Assembly: GCA_050743365.1 (NCBI GenBank) | Contig: JBOGFI010000198.1 | Span: forward strand, 1 to 10,464 | Length of the DNA stretch: 10,464 nucleotides | Direction of reading: 5' to 3' | Origin: JBOGFI01 sp050743365 | GTDB lineage: Bacteria; Actinomycetota; Acidimicrobiia; IMCC26256; JACDBD01 | Shown here: positions 5,476 through 10,464 of the stretch, piece by piece | Numbering within the stretch: position 1 is the first letter of the stretch | How the letters are laid out: every line of letters starts with the position of its first letter | Made by a program: the position numbers and the translations under genes | The notes under the pieces: generated by a model | The model's input: only the letters and a program-made list of their open reading frames with translations | The model's database searches: none | What the model was told of the DNA's origin: nothing

Positions 5476-8327
5476 CGCTCTCGCTCGCGTACGAGCTCAA
5501 CGAGCAGATCGTCTTCAACGGCGTCGTCACCGGCATGAGCTACGGCGTCCTCGCGGTGGGTCTCGTGCTCGTCTACCGGTCGGCCCGGGTCATCAACTTC
5601 GCCCACGGCGAGATGGGCGCCTTCGGCGCCGCCCTTCTCGCCATCCTGGTCATCAACTGGGACGTGCCGTTCTTCGTCGCCCTCGGAGCTGTGCTCGTGG
5701 TCGGGGCGGTGCTCGGCGCGCTGGTTGAGCTCATCATCGTCCGCCGGCTGTTCCGCGCCCCCCGGGTGATCCTGTTCGTCGCCACCCTCGGCGCCGCCCA
5801 GCTGATCTTCCTGTTCCAGTTCCTCCTGCCCGACCTCGAGAGCTTCGGTCGCTACCCGACCCCGTTCCGGTCGACCTGGGAGGTCGGCGGCGTGCTCGTG
5901 CGCAGCGAGCACCTCCTCGTCCTGGTCATCGTGCCGGCGATGACCCTCGCGCTCGCCTTCCTCCTCGAACGCACCCGCTGGGGCACCGCGGTGCGCGCCG
6001 CCGCCGCCAACCCCGACGCCGCCCGCACCTCGGCGATCAACGTCAAGCGCATGTCGACCCTGGTGTGGGTCCTGGCCGGGCTGCTCGCCACCGTCACCGC
6101 GGTGCTGGTGGCGCCGCTGCGGGGTGGTTCCACCATCGCCACCGTCGCCCTGGGCCCGTCGCTCCTGCTCCGGGCGCTGGCGGCGGCGCTGGTCGCCCGC
6201 ATGACGTCGATGCCGGTGGCGCTGGTCGCCGGCATCGTGATCGGTGTGGCCGAGGCGCTGCTGTTCTTCGAGTACCCGGCCCAGCCCGGCCTCATCGACG
6301 CCGTCCTCTTCGTCGTCGTGCTGTTGGCCGTGCTCGTGATCGCGCGCGCCTCGCGCGGCGAGGACCGGGCGGGCTCGTGGTCGTTCGCGCCCCGGACCCG
6401 GCCTGTTCCCGCCCGGCTGCGCGACCTCTGGGTGGTCCGCAACACCAACCGGATCGGCGTGGCGCTGGCACTGGTGGTTGCGCTGCTGCTGCCGGTCGTC
6501 TTCGACACCGCGTCGCGCCAGTTCCTCTACAGCCGGATGCTCCTGTTCGCGATCGTCGCGCTGTCGCTCACGGTGCTCACGGGTTGGGCGGGCCAGCTCT
6601 CGCTCGGGCAGTTCGCCTTCGTCGGGCTGGGCGCGATGACCACCGTCGCGCTCGTGCGCAACGGCGTCTCGTTCGAGGCCGCCGCCCTGATCGCGACCCT
6701 CGTCACGGTGGGAACCGCCCTGGTCGTCGGCGCGCCCGCCCTGCGCGTCCGGGGGCTGTTCCTGGCCGTGACCACGCTGGCGTTCGCGGTGATGACGGCG
6801 AATTGGCTGTTGCGACTCGACCTGTTCACCGCCGGCGACACCGTCGTGAACATTCGCCGGCCCCGGTGGGGCGACACCTTCTCGCTCGTCCCACAACGCA
6901 CCTACTACTACCTGTGCCTGGCCGTGCTCGTCGTGATGGTGACGCTCGCGGTGCGCATCCGCCGGGGCGGGCTCGGGCGCTCGATGATCGCGGTGCGCGA
7001 CAACCCCGAGGCCGCGGCCGCGTTCACGATCTCGCCCACCCGCATCAAGCTCATCGCCTTCGGCGTCGCAGGCGGCATGGCCGGCCTGGCCGGGGCCCTT
7101 CTGGCCGGGCTGTTCCAGACGATCAGCCCCGACGTCTTCTCCACCAACGACTCGCTGCGAGTGGTCGCCATTGCGGTGATCGGCGGGCTCTCCTCGGTGG
7201 CGGGCGCGGTGATCGGCGCGGTGTGGGTGATCGGCCTGCCTGCCCTCTTCGACAACAAGGAGGAGGCCCGCCTGCTCACCAGCGGCGCCGGGCTGCTCAT
7301 CCTGCTCCTGTACTTCCCCGGCGGGTTCGTGGAGGTGCTCTATCGGGCCCGCGACACCGGCTACGACCTGCTCGCCCGGCGTCTCCCCGAACGCCCCGTC
7401 GCCAAGGACGTCCGGGCGCCCGTCCCCGTGACCGTGCGGACGACCAGCGGACCCCGCCCGGCCGCGCCCGACGGCGTCGTCCTGCGCACCCGGGAGGTGC
7501 GGGTGCGGTTCGGCGGCCGCATGGCCGTCGACGGCGTCAGCCTCGACGTGCGCCCCGGCGAGATCGTCGGGCTCATCGGCACCAACGGCGCCGGCAAGAC
7601 GACGCTGATGAACGCGGTCGGCGGGTTCATCCGCGCCGGCGGGGCGGTGGAGCTCCTCGGCCGGGACGTCGCCGGCCTCTCGCCCGCCCGGCGCGCCCGC
7701 GGGGGGCTCGGGCGGACGTTCCAGTCGCCCGAGCTGTTCCCCGACCTCAGCGTGCGCGAGACGGTGCAGGTCGCGTTGGAGGCCCGGGCACGCGCCACCC
7801 TGCCCGCCACGCTGCTGGCGCTGCCGAAGGCGCGGCGGGGGGAGCGGCGCAAGCGGGCCGAGGCCGAGGAGCTCATCGCCTTCTTCGGCCTCGGCCGCTA
7901 CGGCGACACCATCGTGTCGGAGCTGTCGACCGGCACCCGCCGCATCGTCGAGATGGCCTGCCTGGTCGCGCTCGAGAGCCGCGTCCTCTGCCTCGACGAG
8001 CCCACCGCGGGGGTAGCCCAACGCGAGACCGAGGCGTTCGCGCCTCTCGTGCGCCGCATCCGGGAGGAGCTCGACGCCTCCATGCTCGTCATCGAGCACG
8101 ACATGCCTTTCATCATGGGCATCTCCGATCGCGTCTACTGCCTCGAGGCCGGCCGCATCATCTCGGAGGGCTCACCGCACCAGGTGCGCCACGACCCCAA
8201 GGTGATCGCGTCGTACCTCGGCACCGACGAGCGCGCCATCGCCCGCAGCGGCGCCGCCGCCGGCCGGCCCCCGGTTCGCGGTAGCGCCGCGGTCAGCCCT
8301 CGCCGACGTCCCGGCGGGTGCCCCTGA
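5472..8327 (+). CDS. LivH-LivM-LivG triple-fusion ABC transporter
   Basis: One 951-residue chain holds both permease subunits and one ATPase of a branched-chain-amino-acid-type (HAAT) importer, normally three proteins. LivH covers about 10-292: NFAHGEMGAFGA (42-53) and the EAA-like coupling loop GTAVRAAAANPDAARTSAIN (171-190). LivM covers about 325-625: GQLSLGQFAFVGLGA (374-388) and coupling loop GRSMIAVRDNPEAAAAF (502-518). A cytoplasmic linker (about 626-668) leads to LivG (669-920): Walker A GTNGAGKT (703-710), signature LSTGT (818-822) instead of LSGGQ, Walker B Asp842 in LCLDEPTAG, and H-loop His876 in VIEHDM. It should dimerise with the LivF domain encoded just upstream. The last 35 bp overlap the convergent binding-protein gene, where the protein ends in a low-complexity Arg/Pro/Gly tail. 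Import into the cytoplasm is expected. Substrate is open: HAAT systems take branched-chain amino acids, amides, urea or aromatics. Confidence 0.93.
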   Translation: MTLSLAYELNEQIVFNGVVTGMSYGVLAVGLVLVYRSARVINFAHGEMGAFGAALLAILVINWDVPFFVALGAVLVVGAVLGALVELIIVRRLFRAPRVILFVATLGAAQLIFLFQFLLPDLESFGRYPTPFRSTWEVGGVLVRSEHLLVLVIVPAMTLALAFLLERTRWGTAVRAAAANPDAARTSAINVKRMSTLVWVLAGLLATVTAVLVAPLRGGSTIATVALGPSLLLRALAAALVARMTSMPVALVAGIVIGVAEALLFFEYPAQPGLIDAVLFVVVLLAVLVIARASRGEDRAGSWSFAPRTRPVPARLRDLWVVRNTNRIGVALALVVALLLPVVFDTASRQFLYSRMLLFAIVALSLTVLTGWAGQLSLGQFAFVGLGAMTTVALVRNGVSFEAAALIATLVTVGTALVVGAPALRVRGLFLAVTTLAFAVMTANWLLRLDLFTAGDTVVNIRRPRWGDTFSLVPQRTYYYLCLAVLVVMVTLAVRIRRGGLGRSMIAVRDNPEAAAAFTISPTRIKLIAFGVAGGMAGLAGALLAGLFQTISPDVFSTNDSLRVVAIAVIGGLSSVAGAVIGAVWVIGLPALFDNKEEARLLTSGAGLLILLLYFPGGFVEVLYRARDTGYDLLARRLPERPVAKDVRAPVPVTVRTTSGPRPAAPDGVVLRTREVRVRFGGRMAVDGVSLDVRPGEIVGLIGTNGAGKTTLMNAVGGFIRAGGAVELLGRDVAGLSPARRARGGLGRTFQSPELFPDLSVRETVQVALEARARATLPATLLALPKARRGERRKRAEAEELIAFFGLGRYGDTIVSELSTGTRRIVEMACLVALESRVLCLDEPTAGVAQRETEAFAPLVRRIREELDASMLVIEHDMPFIMGISDRVYCLEAGRIISEGSPHQVRHDPKVIASYLGTDERAIARSGAAAGRPPVRGSAAVSPRRRPGGCP

Positions 8328-9612
8328 TCGGCTCCCAGCAGATGCACTCGGCCGAGAAGCGCTTGAGCTCGAGCACGTCGTAGGCGTCGTGCTTGTCGGG
8401 GCCGAACTGGCCCCGCCGGTCGCCGTTCACGACCTCGAGGTCCTCCATGTACTCGATGAACGTCGCCTGGTTGAGCGGCTGGCCGTCCTCCTCGATCGCC
8501 TCGATGACGTTGACGATGCGGGTGAGCATCTCGCAGGCGTTGCCCACCGCCCGCCAGGCGTCGGTGTCGAAGTCGTACTCGACGCCGGTGACCTCGGTGA
8601 AGCGGTCGTTGCAGCTCTGGCGGGGCTCGTCGACTTCGACGTCATCGAGGGAGGTGGTGACGCCGAGGGCGCCGTCGTAGGGCTCGTGGGTGCCCTCGAA
8701 GAAGTTCGCCGTCGTCTCGAGCACCTGGTTCTCGAAGTCGGACGAGAACCACTGCGGGTCGTAGCCCTGTGCTTGCGCCTCGCCGACGAACGCGGGGTAG
8801 GGCAGCACGCCCAGCAGGGAGAAGAGGCCGTCGACGTCCGCCGCCATCAGGCGCTGCACCCCGACGTCCATCTGCTGGCACCGGTTCCCCTCGCACGGGA
8901 GCACGACCTCCTCGGCCAGCTCGAAGCCCTTGTCGTCGAGCGCGCCCTCGAGCGCCTCGACCACCTCCTCCTCACGGGGGAAGTCGGCGCGCACGACCCC
9001 GAGGGTGCGGTCCTCGAGCTCGCCTTCGTCGTCGAGCATGTCGACCATGTTGCGCATGAGCCGGTTGATCTCGATCCCGTTGGTGAAGAGGCGCCCGTCG
9101 GAGCGCTCGTAGACGCTGGAGACGTAAGACCCGGCCATGACCAGCATGAGCCGCTGGTTCTGCTCGGTGACGCAGAGGATGGCCTCGTCGGTGGTGCCGC
9201 CGGTCGACATCACCACGAACGCGTCGCTGTCCTGGGTGGCGGCGAGGCAGGCGGCCTGCTGCTCGGCCGCGGTCGAGCCCGCGGCGAAGAAGTGGTAGCC
9301 CATCTCGATCTGGCGGCCGGCGACGCCCTCGGCGTTGAAGTCGTCGACGAACACGCCGATGTTCTGGCGGAAGTCGCCGAAGTCGGGCGCCACGCCCGCG
9401 TCCACCAGCGGGGCGAGGTCGGGGATGATCGCCGCCATCTTGATCGTGGTGTCGGTGAGGCCGGCGGTGGAACCCGCCGCAGCGGGGCGGTCGCGGTCTC
9501 TTCGGGGCTCCTGAGTCGTGTCGCCCCCGCCCCCGTCGCCGCTCTCGCTGCACGCCGCGCCCACCAGCACCAGTGCCAGCAGGGCCCCGATCCATCCTCG
9601 CCGCGCTCGCAT
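8293..9612 (-). CDS. LivK-type substrate-binding lipoprotein of an ABC importer
   Basis: A 439-residue extracytoplasmic solute-binding protein of the type I fold (Peripla_BP_6 / LivK class). The N terminus is a lipoprotein signal: Arg2, Arg4 and Arg5, hydrophobic 8-19, then VGAAC with lipidation Cys21. A Gly/Asp/Arg-rich flexible tether follows (22-50). The binding domain starts at TIKMAAIIPDLAPL (56-69) and includes FVDDFNAEGVAGRQIEMGYHFF, the usual strand-helix opening of the family. Several cysteines in the mature part may form disulfides. ATG 9612-9610 has AAGGGGGG 6 nt upstream and a -35/-10 pair beyond it. It probably feeds the LivHMG/MFS-LivF transporter, but it is convergent with those genes, and the two 3' ends overlap by 35 bp (8293-8327). 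The ligand is unknown; I see no motif that settles it. Confidence 0.92.
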   Translation of the reverse strand: MRARRGWIGALLALVLVGAACSESGDGGGGDTTQEPRRDRDRPAAAGSTAGLTDTTIKMAAIIPDLAPLVDAGVAPDFGDFRQNIGVFVDDFNAEGVAGRQIEMGYHFFAAGSTAAEQQAACLAATQDSDAFVVMSTGGTTDEAILCVTEQNQRLMLVMAGSYVSSVYERSDGRLFTNGIEINRLMRNMVDMLDDEGELEDRTLGVVRADFPREEEVVEALEGALDDKGFELAEEVVLPCEGNRCQQMDVGVQRLMAADVDGLFSLLGVLPYPAFVGEAQAQGYDPQWFSSDFENQVLETTANFFEGTHEPYDGALGVTTSLDDVEVDEPRQSCNDRFTEVTGVEYDFDTDAWRAVGNACEMLTRIVNVIEAIEEDGQPLNQATFIEYMEDLEVVNGDRRGQFGPDKHDAYDVLELKRFSAECICWEPIRGTRRDVGEG

Positions 9613-9618
9613 CCTTGT

Positions 9619-9626
9619 CCCCCCTT
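9619..9626 (-). promoter_or_regulatory. Ribosome binding site of the binding-protein gene
   Basis: Minus-strand AAGGGGGG, 6 nt before ATG 9612-9610. It fixes the start that yields a complete lipoprotein signal peptide. Confidence 0.6.
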
Positions 9627-9641
9627 GCCTGGACGCACGAT

Positions 9642-9659
9642 CACGGCTCTACGGCCGTG
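9642..9659 (-). repeat. Small 5'-leader hairpin of the binding-protein transcript
   Basis: CACGGC (9642-9647) and GCCGTG (9654-9659) form a perfect 6-bp stem with a 6-nt loop. Given the promoter at 9666-9694, the stem would be the first nucleotides of the mRNA, about 16 nt upstream of the ribosome binding site. A 5'-terminal stem can protect mRNA from decay. It could equally be chance or an operator half-site pair. Confidence 0.3.
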
Positions 9660-9665
9660 GTTCGG

Positions 9666-9694
9666 ACGGTACGAGAACCTGACACGAGCGTCAA
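9666..9694 (-). promoter_or_regulatory. Promoter of the binding-protein gene (-35 and -10)
   Basis: On the minus strand, TTGACG (9694-9689) is separated by exactly 17 nt from TACCGT (9671-9666). The -35 matches the consensus TTGACA at 5 of 6 positions and the -10 fits the actinobacterial TANNNT form. Transcription would start near 9659 and leave a leader of about 47 nt with an SD. A housekeeping-sigma promoter dedicated to this gene explains how it is expressed apart from the transporter operon. Confidence 0.6.
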
Positions 9695-9810
9695 CGCGGT
9701 CCTCCGTGTGGCTCAGATGTGTTCGTACACTCGCCCGCCGCTTTATCTCGCCAGCGTCTACCTCGCGACTGGCTGACCACTGGCGCGGGCCGCAGACTCG
9801 GCTCGCTCGC

Positions 9811-9816
9811 TACGGT
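9811..9816 (+). promoter_or_regulatory. Candidate -10 element for a leaderless penicillin-acylase transcript
   Basis: TACGGT fits TANNNT and is followed by 6 nt and then the GTG start at 9823, the usual geometry of leaderless actinobacterial genes. No SD precedes the GTG and no clear -35 is seen 16-18 nt upstream of the hexamer. Confidence 0.45.
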
Positions 9817-9822
9817 GAACCC

Positions 9823-10464
9823 GTGTCAGGGCGCCGGGTCCCCAGAGTCACCGGCGGGATTGCGGCCTTGGCGGTCGTGGTCGCTGTCTGCACCAGCGCC
9901 GGCGTCGACACCTCCGGCGCGGTCGAGCCCCGCGGCGACGTCGTCGGGCGGGGGGACAAGTACGAGGCGCGCATCCGTCGCACCGAGGGCGGCGTGCCCC
10001 ACATCAGCGGCGGATCGATGGCCGACGTCGCCTTCGGGCAGGGGTGGGCCAGCGGGGAGGACCGCACCTGCGACCTCGCCGACCAGGTCGTGAAGATCCG
10101 GGGCGAGCGGGCGCAGCTGCTCGGACCGGGAGAGAACGACGCCAACATCGACTCCGACGTCACCTGGCGCCACATCGGCATCTTCGAGCGGGCGTCCGCC
10201 GACTTCGAGGATGCGTCACCCACGGCCGTCGACCTGCTCGCTGCGTTCACCGACGGCTGGAACGCACACCTCGACGAGGTCGGTGTCGACGGCCTCGCAG
10301 GCTGGTGCGCGGGCCAGCCCTGGGTGCGGCCGCTCGAGCCCGTAGAGGTGTACGCCTACGCCCGCTCGATCGCGCTGGCCGCGAGCAGCGGCGCGGTCAC
10401 CAACTTCATCGCCACCGCCCAGCCACCGGCACCGGCGCCGCCCGCGCCGGGCGCGGCTGCGGCG
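9823..10464 (+). CDS. Penicillin acylase family protein, N-terminal part (3' end outside window)
   Basis: The frame opens at GTG 9823 and runs 214 codons to the window edge without a stop. Residues 10-27 are a hydrophobic signal segment after Arg4, Arg5 and Arg8, so export is likely. From residue 48 the alpha-subunit opening of Ntn-hydrolase penicillin/AHL acylases is clear: YEARIRRTEGGVPHI, then DVAFGQGWASGEDRTCDL, with the invariant G-x-P-H-I and the FG-G-(8)-DR pattern. The family hydrolyses amide bonds of N-acyl compounds such as beta-lactams, acyl-homoserine lactones or acylated peptides, after autocleavage at a Ser/Thr/Cys that would lie beyond this window. The visible end is a Pro/Ala-rich run (198-214) where the spacer before the cleavage site is expected. 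It is divergent from the binding-protein gene, with 210 bp between starts. Substrate unknown. Confidence 0.85.
   Translation, partial: MSGRRVPRVTGGIAALAVVVAVCTSAGVDTSGAVEPRGDVVGRGDKYEARIRRTEGGVPHISGGSMADVAFGQGWASGEDRTCDLADQVVKIRGERAQLLGPGENDANIDSDVTWRHIGIFERASADFEDASPTAVDLLAAFTDGWNAHLDEVGVDGLAGWCAGQPWVRPLEPVEVYAYARSIALAASSGAVTNFIATAQPPAPAPPAPGAAAA

Noticed and set aside
5070..8099. Very long open frame on the minus strand (about 1,000 codons) opposite the transporter genes
   Set aside because: It is rich in Arg, Gly, Gln, His and Asp, has no recognisable domain, and is the antisense shadow of GC-biased third positions of LivF/LivHMG. The plus-strand frames have clear motifs from end to end.
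8277..8291. Short GC hairpin (CGCGG/CCGCG) near the convergent gene ends
   Set aside because: Only 5 bp of stem, inside coding sequence of LivHMG and without a T-tract on either side. Not enough to call a terminator.

Overview
The window is GC-rich throughout, with strong G/C bias at third codon positions, GTG starts, several starts lacking a Shine-Dalgarno sequence, and gene types common in actinobacteria. I read it as a chromosomal segment of a high-GC actinobacterium. Domain-fused Liv-type ABC transporters would fit an Acidimicrobiia-like lineage, but that placement is weak inference. I see no RNA gene, CRISPR array, insertion sequence or phage gene.

Left part (1-2306). The window opens in the last codons of an amidohydrolase. 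It is followed closely by a secreted glycerophosphodiester phosphodiesterase (164-1279, +). Convergent to these is a two-gene operon on the minus strand: an ArsR-family repressor (2174-1815) and an SRPBCC/AHSA1 protein (1818-1327), overlapping by ATGA. A perfect 18-bp palindrome covers the repressor start codon, and a -10-like hexamer sits just upstream, which suggests a leaderless, self-repressed operon.

Broken locus (2307-3258, -). The first ~129 residues of a LuxR/AAA-type signalling ATPase run straight, but out of frame, into the last ~180 residues of an MBL-fold metallo-hydrolase. Both are truncated at the junction near 2853-2875. A strong hairpin at 2259-2289 ends this unit.

Transporter block (3271-9612). 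Two very large translationally coupled genes encode a branched-chain-amino-acid-type (HAAT/Liv) ABC importer in an unusual fused form. The first protein is an MFS permease joined to a LivF-type ATPase (734 aa). The second is LivH, LivM and LivG in one chain (951 aa). The cognate-looking LivK-type lipoprotein is encoded convergently on the minus strand (9612-8293). Its 3' end overlaps the permease gene by 35 bp, and it has its own recognisable promoter. Together the three genes supply the parts of an importer: binding lipoprotein, two permease halves and two ATPases. The MFS domain is an extra. The substrate cannot be read from the sequence.

Right end (9823-10464, +). This is the N-terminal part of an exported penicillin-acylase-family Ntn-hydrolase, divergent from the binding-protein gene and cut by the window edge.

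The most distinctive feature is the MFS-LivF / LivHMG pair. Its ATPase motifs predict one canonical and one degenerate ATP site. Next in interest are the chimeric regulator/MBL remnant beside its start and the operator over the arsR start codon. No interval longer than 300 bases lacks a gene.
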